NCBI RefSeq assembly: GCF_016899955.1
Contig: NZ_JACJJL010000026.1
Coordinates: forward strand, 1-50,430
From: Marseilla massiliensis
GTDB lineage: Bacteria > Bacteroidota > Bacteroidia > Bacteroidales > Bacteroidaceae
DNA length: 50,430 bases
Reading direction: 5' to 3'
Shown: one piece after another, positions 8,301 through 16,868 of the stretch
Layout: the number at the start of each line of letters is the position of its first letter
Numbering within the stretch: position 1 is the stretch's first letter
Program-made: the position numbers and the translations under genes
Notes under the pieces: generated by a model
The model's database searches: none
Told to the model about the DNA's origin: nothing
The model's input: only the letters and a program-made list of their open reading frames with translations

Positions 8301-9785
8301 AGTTAAAATACCGGCCAAAGCATCCAACGGAGCGTTGGTCCTACCTAAGACCGCGATATCCGACGGCTTCACTCCCTGCTTCAGCAGATAAGCTATGTGA
8401 TCGGCAATTCCGACACTCTCTGGGTCTTCCATATCCCAAAGTCGTACAGAACGTATCTTTTCGTCGTTGGTGCGATGCGTCTTCAATACAATGGATCCTT
8501 CATCCAACACGCCCTTAAAGGTACGTTTGAACGTCTCATTGCAGACCTCTACTATACCTGGGAGCGAACGGTAAGATGTATCAAGAGTCTCGGTATCACA
8601 GCCATTCTCCCCCGTCGCAATCCTGTCAACCACCGCCTTTGTCAAGGTAATGTCACTGCCACGGAAACCATAGATGGCTTGCTTATAGTCTCCTACCCAG
8701 TAACTGTGCTCCATCAATTCTGAAAGTCGGTCGAATATCTTCACTTGTATGGGCGAGCAGTCCTGGTATTCGTCAACGAAAAGAAAACGATAGCCCATCC
8801 GAATCTCCTCTGCCAATTCTTTATTGGCCAGAAGGTCACGAAGATATTTCTCCATGTCATTATAGTCCAGGAGATTCCTCTCTTTCTTGAAGGTGCGGAA
8901 GCGTTCTTTCCAACGCTCTGCAAGCTGGAACAACAGTCGAATGTATCGCTCCTGCTCTTTATACACCAATTCAGAATGCCACAAATCAGCAAGTTCTTCG
9001 CGCATCTGAGTACCCCGTGCACCACATTTCGTCCATGAGTTAAGCACAGAAGACAATCGCTTGTACCATGAGATAGTTGGTGCATTGACACCACGCTTTA
9101 ATCTGCGGATTTCAGTTAAAACATCTTGTTTCTTCTTGCTCTCACGTTGGGTTCCAGCAAACGACACATGCTCATCGAGTATAGCCATAAGTGTTTCCGG
9201 AGAATAGTCAAGCTTGACGGAAGGATGCACAAAACCGTGGATAAAATCCAAAGATTCCCTCACACTCCTGTCATAACTCTCTATTTCATAGTTGGTGGTA
9301 AGTGCGATGACCTTTTCTATGTCACTTTTCCAGAAATCATAGTTTAGCCCATTCTTCCCAGAGAAATATCCAAATTGGATTCCAACACTTTCACAGAATG
9401 CATGAAGCTGGTTCAGTTCATCATGTGTAGGAAGTTCTGACAATGACTGTGAAATATAGAACTGCGTATCTTCCTCTGCCATAACACCCATATCTGGCGA
9501 AAGTCCGAGAAAGAACCAGTATTTCTTGATGAGCGAGTTCGCAACGCTATGGATAGTGCCAATCATTGCCTGATCAAGCTGAGTGGCAGCCTCGAATAGT
9601 CCGTTCTCATAAAGGACCTTCTTGGCCTCCTCCTTCATTTCGTTGGCAGCCTTCACGGTGAACGTGGTCATAATCACCTGTTCTGGTCTGACAAGACCTG
9701 ACTTGATGAGTTCTGCCAGTTTATGGGTAAGTGTATAGGTCTTGCCACTACCGGCACTGGCGTTGATATATGTTACATTCTTCAT
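5352..9785 (-). CDS. AddA-like UvrD helicase-nuclease with EVE/PUA-like C-terminus
   Basis: This 1477-residue protein is a superfamily 1A helicase fused to a PD-(D/E)XK nuclease, as in AddA. Visible motifs: Walker A ASAGSGKT (about 9-16), DEYQD Walker B (about 337-341), GDYKQAIYGFRG, SYRS, HTYHSSKGLEWKYVIL, LLYVGMTRPRD, then nuclease residues GSIDLV...LIDFKT (about 972-990). Residues about 1020-1330 match nothing I recognise. Residues about 1335-1440 resemble EVE/PUA-like modified-base readers (WSVYEW..A.KGDHYYMLR, GIVFRGV..SDPYPGEDW.G). AddA is usually about 1050-1250 residues, so the tail is extra. A good ribosome site (AAGGAGG) lies 7 nt upstream. It pairs with the broken AddB upstream and may be a dedicated defence nuclease rather than housekeeping repair. 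Confidence 0.85.
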   Translation of the reverse strand: MKNVTYINASAGSGKTYTLTHKLAELIKSGLVRPEQVIMTTFTVKAANEMKEEAKKVLYENGLFEAATQLDQAMIGTIHSVANSLIKKYWFFLGLSPDMGVMAEEDTQFYISQSLSELPTHDELNQLHAFCESVGIQFGYFSGKNGLNYDFWKSDIEKVIALTTNYEIESYDRSVRESLDFIHGFVHPSVKLDYSPETLMAILDEHVSFAGTQRESKKKQDVLTEIRRLKRGVNAPTISWYKRLSSVLNSWTKCGARGTQMREELADLWHSELVYKEQERYIRLLFQLAERWKERFRTFKKERNLLDYNDMEKYLRDLLANKELAEEIRMGYRFLFVDEYQDCSPIQVKIFDRLSELMEHSYWVGDYKQAIYGFRGSDITLTKAVVDRIATGENGCDTETLDTSYRSLPGIVEVCNETFKRTFKGVLDEGSIVLKTHRTNDEKIRSVRLWDMEDPESVGIADHIAYLLKQGVKPSDIAVLGRTNAPLDALAGILTGTYGIPANRQEVRVSEIKCTPLVLALLALVESEKDSLAKAQIAVLTEEGYGTNKIIEEKLLVDANEEIKESSYLNDVPLVRRLLELRPMLKQQSVGALIETMVIEFDLYNEIKKTGQVDESVSCLDTIVQSGYAYEQHCLQMSLPATVKGFVDYLAVMDPVGKGNANGIQLHTYHSSKGLEWKYVILTQLYEKKNDPKKCVKQDIYGIHFSYSEQPSASTPYPEVFIRVIPFIYGAGNTNVPADIQQQIEESSLYKEVIKDSLAEANRLLYVGMTRPRDVLIVALEPHKKDVHTLQWLEDVGLDCVRPDAQHDIFGVGCCFEDDTMTQDQFDSLSGYRYLAENENMKTRRIPYHQEPCDEGVKCLSPSKLHVKGMVDTSYQICEHMQQGTLVGKTMADVGNCIHQIFCGIEQHINSESYYTNLIESYGLKTYLTDYAAIRKAWEMLVNWLTEQFGAAINIYHERPFTLLKDGNVYSGSIDLVWQTSDGDILIDFKTCPLGQKYILDSDSEHYAGWYAGQLDAYTDALEEAGEKMLKRFIYYPVSGMMCEIGRALKAPELTMYANVYCFDASDSFDINKMIENAAKVLDAAIMCAEIDPDEEEILRTTMYIKGGSTQGIETILLKTGLFTINLPYLASRTDVALAFTLMREAKKLRPELVIYDGDDKTFADLSEENEVDTYYYRLDNMANIIEKQDDHIGVNGLVHEFHIFPEYIKAQMPDASPQEWTYKAFEDFIDIQWNYGDYENFSRATVGSPNGEEFVARILGNNKGFACVCQKVILYNEKETKIVPIDDFFTATKNNKYIKRLDYAQFVIDKMPDDVWTDFYDSFDVEPLRSPKTYLLRWNPTISSFKLDDYRDVLSKYPGGFSGLNWSVYEWEKAHKGDHYYMLRTGDDKAGIVFRGVFTSDPYPGEDWAGNGKQRYYMDMDSYDCVPADVQSPICIEELEKVVPGIDWRRGHSGELLSSEDADRLNELWNNIMEQD

Positions 9786-9792
9786 CTTATAG

Positions 9793-9799
9793 CCTCCTT
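9793..9799 (-). promoter_or_regulatory. Shine-Dalgarno site of the AddA-like gene
   Basis: On the minus strand AAGGAGG stands 7 nt before the AddA ATG at 9785. Such strong sites are unusual in Bacteroidales. It overlaps the stop codon (9798-9800) of the ancestral AddB frame, so the two genes were directly adjacent before the AddB frameshift. Confidence 0.6.
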
Positions 9800-12378
9800 A
9801 CTGTTTGAAAAGTTTGTAGTTGCTGAAGATATTCTCTTTTTCGGCTCCCGTATCATCCGTGCTCAACGGAAAGAGGTTTTTATCAGCCGTGTCATTGAAA
9901 TAATCGAGCATCGACACGGGGAAGGCTTCGCCTACCTCCACTCTGCCCTCATCCAGCTGTTTTTTTCCGATAGAAGAATGATTGTCTGAGTTGTTCAACT
10001 ATATTGGCATTGTTCTCTGCCTGAAGTTGTGTGCAATGGATTCCATCAAAATGTTCCTTGCTATAAAGATGACCCTCCGGCATCAGGAAATACGCTGTAC
10101 GTTCTACACTATCCTGTTTCTCTGCACTGAGCATGGTGCGGTATAGCTCTAGCTGAATCGAACGATTGGCAGTCAACAAGTCACGGTAATAGGACTTTGA
10201 GGATGTCCATTTGAAGTCAAAGACTACAGGATGATGATTTGCATCTTCAAGTGTCATATCAATATATCCCACCATATCCCAGTCCTTGTCATTCTTCAAC
10301 AGTCCCATATCTTTCTTGACCATTTGTTCACAACCGGTAACGGTAAGACGGTTGTCACGTATTATTTCCAGGAGTATGCCAAGGCATCTGCGTAATTGCT
10401 CTTTCAACAGTTCTGCATCTAAACGGTTCTCTGGCAGATACAGTATCGCACCGCAGGATTCTATCTGTTTACGAACCTGCTCTTCAAACTCGTTATTAAT
10501 ACGCTGCTCTATCTCATCTACCCTGCTACATGATTTGCCATCACGAGGTGCGAAAAGACTTTCAATCACAGCATGTGCAACAGTACCCATAGTGGTCTTG
10601 ACATCTTTGATGCTACTGGGACCAGTACTGACGATGTTGAGCATACGCTCCATCAGGTAATCAAATGGATATTCAACAAGCGTACTGATAGTGGTAGGAC
10701 TAAGATGCTGTGGCCATTTGAGCAAGTCGGCATGATCGAATGGGATCAGCGACTGGATATTATTGTTCCTTACGAGCTTTACCTTTTCTGTTTCTTCTTG
10801 GTATAGGTTCGGTTCTGTAATAAAGTCGTTCAAGTTTTCAACCTGACTCTCCAGTCTTACCATGATGGGATGCTTGGGAGCAGGTTCACCTCCCACATAA
10901 TCAGTCACAACTAATATCAGCTGTTCTTCCGTCATAAAGAATGGCAAAAGTTGCATCTGATGATGATAGTCCAACTCCTTTCGTTCGTCCCAAAGCATAA
11001 GGGAGTCCTTGACCTTGGCTCTCTCTGTAGGATAGAGGAAGGCACAATCGAGTGTTGGCACGTCACCGGCTACAAAATTCATCCAAACTGTTCGTCCGCT
11101 GTCCGCAGCCATTTTAGAAGGGCTGTCGATGAGTTCCCTGCAACCTCTCTGTGCAGCATATTGCATGAATGACTCTCCTTTATACAACGTGCTGATCCAT
11201 GATTCCACCTGTTTAAAATCAACATATTCGCCCATGTCTGATGATTCAAGCAGGAGGACAAAGGTATCGCACATTTGCGCCAGGCTTTCCAGCTGGCTGC
11301 ACCAACCTTCGTTCCCTGGCTTCTCACTAAGGAAGTGTGACCTACTCCTTGACCAACCAGAAATACTATTTAGGTAGGTCATCAGTCTTGTACAGTCAAT
11401 CTTGTTGTCTGAAGGAACATCGAATGAAGGGAGATAAGTATTTACTAAGAGTTGGCGTTCTTTCTTCTCATTCTCATCCCGTTTGGCTTTCGCTTCTTCT
11501 GAGAGTTTCTCCTCCTCTTCCTTATCATGATAGGTGAATTTACCCGAGATATAGTCTTCAACAACTTTGCGACACTTGTCATTCCTGTAGCCGCCTTCGC
11601 CTATAACAGTTTCGGCAAGTATGCCTCCAAAGAATGTACCAAAGGGCAGCATGGGTGAATAGAGCCAGCTGATTAAGCTTTGGATATTCAGCGGTTCTTT
11701 CAACATGTCAATACCGAGGACAAAGAGCTGTATCAGCTGTGGGGCAGCTTCGGCCATACTGCTCCCCATTGTAGGCTTACCCATCATACGGAGCCAGTTG
11801 TCCATGGTCTTGTTTGCATTGTTAATCCATACATCTGCTTGTAGTTCATCACCTTTCAAGGCAAGGTATTCATTGGCAGTCTTTTCATCTGCAAACTTGT
11901 ATATCTGGAATGAACGGTCATCCTTATTCAAGGTCAGCTTGACATCAGACGAAGAGTTAAGCAAGTGCGCGATATGGGAAAGATTATTTCCACGGAAGCC
12001 TTGGAAATCTTTGGATGAAATCCTTGCTCCGTGGCTTTGCAAGGTTGTCAGCAATTCCTGAATAGCCGGATGGAGCATGGCTAATTCACAAGGCAGTTCA
12101 ACATCAAAATCCTTGAAGAAACCGTCCTCTACCCTATTTATATATAATAGGACATCATTCAATCTGTCAGACATCCCTGGAGAGTTGAAAAACTCTTCCG
12201 TACCAGCAAGGACATTAAGACGATCACTGGCATCGTCGTCCTTATTGGCCTGCCACTTGTCAAGCACAAGGTTATCACGCCATCTAAGTGCTTGCTCAGC
12301 TGTACCCAGAGAGGACAACCTGAAGGATGCTGCCAAAGCATTGTCTGGATTCCGTTTCATGTATTCCGACCTTGACAT
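9798..12378 (-). pseudogene. AddB-like nuclease, 5'-truncated and frameshifted
   Basis: The open frame 9949-12378 (809 residues) is AddB-like. It has regions typical of the inactivated helicase half (WINN...MDNWLRMMGKP, SLISWLYSPMLPFG) and a C-terminal PD-(D/E)XK nuclease with VGYIDMT...VVFDFKW (about 700-725). Two defects are visible. The frame begins abruptly at a junction with a primase fragment, so the N-terminal part with the nucleotide-binding-like region is missing. And at an A7 run (minus strand; 9960-9966) the frame shifts. Removing one A joins ...FYRKK to QLDEGRVEVGEAF and on through YFN...FPL...NIFSNYKLFK to a stop at 9798, the usual AddB end. As it stands the product ends in TAG-stop. 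Slippage on A7 could restore some full-length product. Confidence 0.8.
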
Positions 12379-13369
12379 CCGTAAGATAGCCTATCTGAAA
12401 GGGCTTTGGGGTGGTGGCGGTCAGACAAAGAAAAACACGGGTACGGACGGCATGGCGGCGCAGACCATTGTCAGTACGGGTGTGGTGCTTTGCGGACAGG
12501 ATAAGCCCACGCAGGACATGGCACTCTACACCCGTGTCCTGTTCCTTGCCTTTTCCAAGACCTCGTTCAGCCCAAAGGAGAAAAGCCACTATGAAGATTT
12601 GGTAGCCTTGTGCAACTTGGGACTGACACACCTGACCATAGAGATACTGAATCACCGGGAGTTGTTCGAGAAGAACTTTTCGGATACCTACTCCATCGTG
12701 AAGCATGAGTTGGCCGCCAAGATGGAAGACGAGACGATACATGACCGCATTTTCGGTAACTGGGTGATTCCTTTGGCCACGTTCCGCACGTTGGAAACCG
12801 TGCTGGATGTGCCTTTCAGCTATACCGGCCTGTTCGATACCGCCGTCAAAGGAATACGTGTCCAGAACGAGCTTGCCCAAGAAAGTTCCGAAGTTGCCGA
12901 TTTCTGGAACATGCTGCAAGGCTTCCAGACGATGGGTAAGTGCGTAGAGAAAGCGCATTACCGCATCCGTTACCTGAAGAGCTTCCGTCCGTTGGCTGCC
13001 AAGGAAGAAATCGAGTTCATGGAAGCACGTCCCATTCTTTACCTGAATATGGCAGCCGTGGCTTCCCTGTTCAACAGCCGTAACCAAAATGCCACGGCCA
13101 ACCGCTCCAACTGGTCAACCATCATGTCCTACCTCAAATCGCATCCGTCATTCCTTGGACTGAAGCAGGACAGGTTCACCATACTATTGCCAAATGGTCT
13201 GCCGGATTACACGATAGAGGTGTCAGGCGGCCAACAGCTTAAGAAAGTCAAGGTCAACCGTCCGAAAGCGTTGTGTTTCGACTACTTACAGTTGAAGGAT
13301 ATGTTTGGGCTTGACCTTGAAACTGAAATGGTTCAAGACGAGATGGATTTAGCAAATGAGGTCTCATGA
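12363..13369 (+). pseudogene. 3' fragment of an ICE-type primase/helicase
   Basis: The frame that runs through 12363-13369 encodes about 335 residues resembling the C-terminal half of large primase/helicase proteins of Bacteroidales conjugative elements: a KGLWGGGGQTKKN segment, STGVVLCGQD, LTLxILNHR-like LTIEILNHRELFE and NWVIPLATFRTLE blocks. The N-terminal zinc finger, toprim and Walker regions are absent because the sequence runs directly into the truncated AddB gene on the opposite strand near 12360-12378. The open frame extends to 12077 only by reading antisense through AddB. Two genes have thus lost their 5' ends at one junction, a scar of illegitimate recombination or insertion. The fragment is unlikely to function. 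Confidence 0.7.
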
Positions 13370-13383
13370 AATGAAACAGTTCA

Positions 13384-13673
13384 TTATTCCTCATCTTGCT
13401 TTATAATCCATGAACCGTCTTTGCGACCGCCTTCCCTTGATATGATGCCTAATTCTTGAAAAGTTGTAATGTCACATTTGTCTTTAGGGACATTTCAGAT
13501 ATGGTTAGGCCTTTATTCTCACGGATTAAACCTAACGCAATCATCTGACGTTCAGCTATTTCTTTCGTGACATGCTTTTGTCCTCTAATATGTAAGACAA
13601 GTTTTACTATTATAAGTTCAGGCTCTTTTACTGCAAAATACCCGGTTGGCCCAATGCTGAATAGTTCAAACTA
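13384..13673 (-). pseudogene. 3' remnant of an ATP-binding/winged-helix (RecG-like C-terminal) gene
   Basis: Read leftward, this gap between the primase fragment and the ATPase gives a coherent peptide: FELFSIGPTGYFAVKEPELI, then HIRGQKHVTKEIAERQMIALG and IRENKGLTISEMSLKTNV. After one frame change it continues as FQELGIISREGGRKDGSWII to a stop at 13384. This looks like the C-terminal winged helix of AlbA_2/HATPase_c_4-type proteins, the family also seen intact at 31469-33070. There is no start codon and one frameshift near 13465, so it is debris. Similarity was judged by eye; family assignment is tentative. Confidence 0.45.
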
Positions 13674-13714
13674 AGGAAATAAATCAATTTAGTAGATATG
13701 AAAATCCAGCTATC

Positions 13715-13747
13715 TTTACCAAGTACGGAAGAAAACTTGTATATTTG
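13715..13747 (+). promoter_or_regulatory. Promoter of the ATPase/RloB operon
   Basis: TTTA at 13715-13718 is followed after 21 bp by TATATTTG at 13740-13747, a perfect -7 box. It lies inside the longest possible reading frame of the ATPase, so translation must begin downstream, supporting the start at 13779. Confidence 0.6.
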
Positions 13748-13778
13748 CAAAAAATCAGCAAATAACAAGGTTAAATAT

Positions 13779-14993
13779 ATGATTCTCGAATTTTGTGTCA
13801 GCAATTTCCTGTCCATAAAGGATGAACTTAAACTATCCTTCGTGGCCACTACCCTAAAGGAATCCCTTTCGGAACCTAATGATGTCATTCCGCTTTCCGA
13901 CATGGGATTGTCACTCGTGCGCAGTGCGGTGATTTACGGGGCGAACGCTTCAGGAAAAACGAATGTATTGAAGGCCATCGCTTTTTACAAGCGTTTCATC
14001 ATGGATTCGTTCAAGAACAGCCAGGCTGGCGAAAGCATAGACGTGGAGAACTTCCGCCTGAACATTTCCACCGCCCATGAGCCGACCACGATGGAGGCCA
14101 CCTTCGCCGTCGGTGAATACATCTACCGTTACGGCTTTGAGGTAGCCCCCAAAGCTATACATGCCGAATGGCTTTACCGCCGTATGAACAGGAAACGTGC
14201 CAAAGAGGTAGAGATATTCTACCGCGAAGGGGAAACAACCACCGTTCATGCTAAAAGCCCGTTGATACAGGATTTGGTCAACAAGAAAATGGTTCGCGGC
14301 AACGCGCTTCTTCTCTCCACTGCCGCCCAGTTCAACGAAACGACCGCCGTCAATATCCTGCATTGGCTTGGCGACACACAAGTCCTGTTCTGTAGCGAGG
14401 ACGAGAAAATGTGGTCGCAAGCCATCAAGCATCTGGACGATGAAAAGATGCGTGAGCGTATAGTTCGTTTCGCCAAATATGCGGATTTGGGCATAGACAA
14501 CATAGCCAAGATTGACAACCGCATCGTAAGCAGCCATCGTCAGTACGATGATGAAGGAAAAGCGACCCATAATGTAGCCTTTTCGTTTAACGGAAACGAA
14601 TCCGAGGGAACCATCAAATATTTCTCCTTGGCATATCCTATCATAGATGCGCTGGACAATGGCAAACGTCTGGTGGTGGATGAGCTTGACTCCAAACTCC
14701 ATCCGTTGCTTGTGCGCAAGATTATCACGCTTTTCAACTCGGCGGAGACAAATCCCAAAGGAGCGCAACTGCTGTTTACCACTCATGACACGTTCCTGCT
14801 CAGTGCAGGTCTGTTCCGCAGAGACCAGGTATGGTTCACTCAAAAGGATAGTTTCGGCGCGACAGAAGCCTATTCGCTGGCCGAGTATAAAGTGCGTGGC
14901 AGTTCACCTTTCGAGCGGGATTACCTGCAAGGTAAGTTCGGTGCCACGCCCATTATAGGTGATATGGAAACAATATTTACGGCGGAGGGATGA
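13779..14993 (+). CDS. AAA ATPase partner of RloB (AAA_15/AAA_21 type)
   Basis: The 404-residue protein starts with FCVSNFLSIKDELKLSF, typical of SMC/OLD-like ATPases with a split ATPase head. Walker A is GANASGKT (residues 54-61) and Walker B is LVVDELDSKLHP (about 297), followed by a TTHDT H-loop. The start at 13779 is chosen because the family begins this way and because a promoter lies within the longer frame starting at 13698. Its stop overlaps the RloB start (ATGA, 14990-14993). ATPase plus RloB/toprim-like pairs are known defence architectures (AbiL and PARIS-like arrangements); the ATPase is thought to sense and hold the effector. Intact here, but its partner is frameshifted. Confidence 0.85.
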   Translation: MILEFCVSNFLSIKDELKLSFVATTLKESLSEPNDVIPLSDMGLSLVRSAVIYGANASGKTNVLKAIAFYKRFIMDSFKNSQAGESIDVENFRLNISTAHEPTTMEATFAVGEYIYRYGFEVAPKAIHAEWLYRRMNRKRAKEVEIFYREGETTTVHAKSPLIQDLVNKKMVRGNALLLSTAAQFNETTAVNILHWLGDTQVLFCSEDEKMWSQAIKHLDDEKMRERIVRFAKYADLGIDNIAKIDNRIVSSHRQYDDEGKATHNVAFSFNGNESEGTIKYFSLAYPIIDALDNGKRLVVDELDSKLHPLLVRKIITLFNSAETNPKGAQLLFTTHDTFLLSAGLFRRDQVWFTQKDSFGATEAYSLAEYKVRGSSPFERDYLQGKFGATPIIGDMETIFTAEG

Positions 14994-15621
14994 CCATGGG
15001 AAAGACAAAAAAGAAAGACCATCGTTCCGCTTCATTGACACGCCGCCAAAGCACGAGAGAAGTAAAGCAGTCGTTTCTCATCGTATGTGAAGGTGTCCGC
15101 ACGGAACCGGATTATTTCAAGGCCTTCAGAATGACCGCCGCCACGGTAAAGGCGGTAGGCCAGGCAATGAACACGACCAGTCTTGTGAGCAAGGCCATTA
15201 GTATCCGTGACGCCGACCAAAAGAAGAAGCGGACTTATGACCAGTGCTGGGTAGTGTTCGACAAGGACGATTTTCCTGCAAAGGACTTCAATGAAGCCAT
15301 TACACTGGCCGAAAAAACGGTTTCAAGGTGGCCTATAGCAACCAGGCGTTTGAATATTGGTTCCTGCTGCACTTCAATCTCTACAAAGGGGCGTTGCACA
15401 GGAACAGTTATGCCGACATGCTGTCAAGGCTTTCAGGAATACCCTATTCCAAGACGGAAGGATTCGGGGCTATTATGTATAACCGATTGCTCCACTTGCA
15501 GTCGCAGGCCATTAAGAATGCCTCTGCCGTTCTTGCCGATGTCTCACATGGTAATCCGGCTATGGAAGAATCTCCCACTACCGTACATCTGTTGGTAGAA
15601 GAATTGAACAAGTTTATCTGA
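14990..15621 (+). pseudogene. RloB family protein, frameshifted
   Basis: The first frame gives a lysine-rich start, then FLIVCEGVRTEPDYFKAF and CWVVFDKDDFP, the toprim-like E...DxD core of RloB. At 15312-15317 a run of six A shifts the frame. Adding one A joins LAEK to NGFKVAYSNQAFEYWFLLHF, the expected RloB continuation, and the frame runs to a stop at 15619-15621 (about 209 residues in all). Unrepaired, the product ends with unrelated residues at 15598. RloB is the presumed nuclease effector of the upstream ATPase. The break may be a true mutation, a slippage switch or a sequencing error; raw reads would tell. Confidence 0.8.
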
Positions 15622-15632
15622 TTATGCTCGTT

Positions 15633-15660
15633 AAGGTCATCCTATGGATGGCCTTTATTT
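15633..15660 (+). terminator. Intrinsic terminator of the ATPase/RloB operon
   Basis: A 10-bp stem, AAGGTCATCC (15633-15642) with GGATGGCCTT (15646-15655; one G-T pair), has a 3-nt loop and is followed by TATTTTAT. It lies 12 bp after the RloB stop codon. Confidence 0.75.
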
Positions 15661-15700
15661 TATGGCATATTTCAAAATATAATCTGCACACATTTCAGGA

Positions 15701-15952
15701 TTGACGTTGTTGACAAGATACAAGTTGCATCGTATCAGTTACTTGCATCAAAAACGATGCGTTGACAAACGTTGACAAGCGTTGACGCTTTTGAAAATCC
15801 TATGAATTTTGTAGCCAATGGTTGACAAAAACACACGTATCTATATTTATTCTTATTTCTATAAGAAAAAAGATAAAGTATTGAATAATAAGCATTTCTG
15901 GTAAGCTGTATAATCAAGTTTGTACATTGGCTTTCTTGTCAACCTTGTCAAC
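15701..15952. repeat. Iteron-like GTTGACAA cluster
   Basis: GTTGAC(AA) stands at 15761, 15771 and 15781, exactly 10 bp apart, with further copies at 15701 (TTGAC), 15710 (TTGACAA) and 15821. Inverted copies (TTGTCAAC) are at 15936 and 15945. The whole gap from 15661 to 16135 has no gene. Clustered helically phased direct repeats flanked by inverted copies resemble replication iterons or an operator for the nearby Xis-like protein. No initiator gene is intact in the window, though a primase fragment lies 2.4 kb to the left. Confidence 0.55.
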
Positions 15953-16141
15953 GCTGAAATATATATGCCTATCTGTTTTTTAGATTTTTGTCCCGTTGCC
16001 ATTTCATGTAAAGATGATTACCTTTCTGAACAGACGGACACATATTCCCTGAAAATCCTACAAACTACGTGGTATTCCCATGTTTAACCTGTTTCATTTT
16101 GATTTTCGGCATTGTATCTTTAATGCCAAAACAAAGTGGAT

Positions 16142-16375
16142 ATGGATATATGCAAACATTCTTCAGAGATAAAGCCGGAACAGTCGTATTCGGTAAGCGA
16201 TGCGGCGCGTTTCCTCGGCATACACCGGTGTACCATCTATGATTACATTACCCATACGGAAAGGCCGTTGCCGTTCTTCCGGATGCAGGACAACCAGAGA
16301 ATACAATTCCGTGGTGATGACCTGATTGCCTACAAGACTGCCGGCCTCCCGAAGAAAGGACGCAAACGGAGATAG
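16142..16375 (+). CDS. Excisionase-like HTH protein
   Basis: This small basic protein (77 residues from the ATG at 16142, 79 from a GTG at 16136) has one MerR/HTH_17-type helix-turn-helix: YSVSDAARFLGIHRCTIYDYI, then a wing ending FRGDDLIAYK and a lysine/arginine-rich tail. Such proteins act as excision or control factors in Bacteroidales conjugative elements. It lies just after the GTTGACAA repeats, which could be its binding sites, and faces the leftward ICE genes at 16438-17592. Confidence 0.7.
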   Translation: MDICKHSSEIKPEQSYSVSDAARFLGIHRCTIYDYITHTERPLPFFRMQDNQRIQFRGDDLIAYKTAGLPKKGRKRR

Positions 16376-16437
16376 GATGAAAATTTCATAGCCTGCCACA
16401 CCAATAGAGATATAGCAGGCCATGTTTGTATTCGTGG

Positions 16438-16806
16438 TCAATCTGCCAGCCCCCTGACCGCTTCAAGCAGCTTACAGACCATACCCTCCGCCGCTTCCAT
16501 GTCGGCCAGTACATCCTTCATTCGGTAAGGTGCGCCATTTTTGCCGTGTCCGTTACCGTCCAGCCATAGATAGGCTTCCGAATCTGCGTCAAAACCCTCG
16601 TAATACTCTTCCATATCGCTTACCAGACTTTCAAGGCTGCGTCCTTGCATCGTGGCAGAAAAGAAGAAATCCTGTCCGGCAGGAGTGAATTGGGAAAACT
16701 CAAAAATGACGATATTCTTGTCTTGCTGCTTTTCTGCATCCACATGCCATCCGTTTGCCTCTGCACATTGGATGACTTCCTTTATAATCTTGTTTCTCGT
16801 TCGCAT
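16438..16806 (-). CDS. Hypothetical ICE accessory protein
   Basis: A 122-residue acidic protein without a recognised domain, beginning MRTRNKIIKEVIQCAEANGW. It has a conserved-looking FEFSQFTPAGQDFFFSATM strand region and a C-terminal MKDVLADMEAAEGMVCKLLE helix. Proteins of this size and look are common among the small genes of Bacteroidales conjugative elements. It is the last of four leftward genes, with an 11-bp hairpin between it and the DUF2958 gene upstream. Function unknown. Confidence 0.65.
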   Translation of the reverse strand: MRTRNKIIKEVIQCAEANGWHVDAEKQQDKNIVIFEFSQFTPAGQDFFFSATMQGRSLESLVSDMEEYYEGFDADSEAYLWLDGNGHGKNGAPYRMKDVLADMEAAEGMVCKLLEAVRGLAD

Positions 16807-16822
16807 GGTTATTGATGTTTAT

Positions 16823-16860
16823 GTCAGCCGTGGCACTCGGTTGATTGCACCACGGCTGAC
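16823..16860 (-). other. Intercistronic hairpin
   Basis: GTCAGCCGTGG (16823-16833) pairs perfectly with CCACGGCTGAC (16850-16860) around a 16-nt loop. It lies between the DUF2958 stop and the next leftward start. No T run follows on the minus strand, so it may stabilise or attenuate the transcript rather than end it. Confidence 0.55.
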
Positions 16861-16868
16861 GGGTTATT

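Noticed and set aside
9955..9970. Programmed frameshift in AddB
   Set aside because: The classic -1 heptamer is not in the right phase for the zero frame, and the needed shift is +1; simple base gain in the A run is more likely, though transcript slippage remains open.
12077..12362. N-terminal extension of the primase fragment
   Set aside because: This part reads antisense through AddB and does not look like primase; open only by chance.
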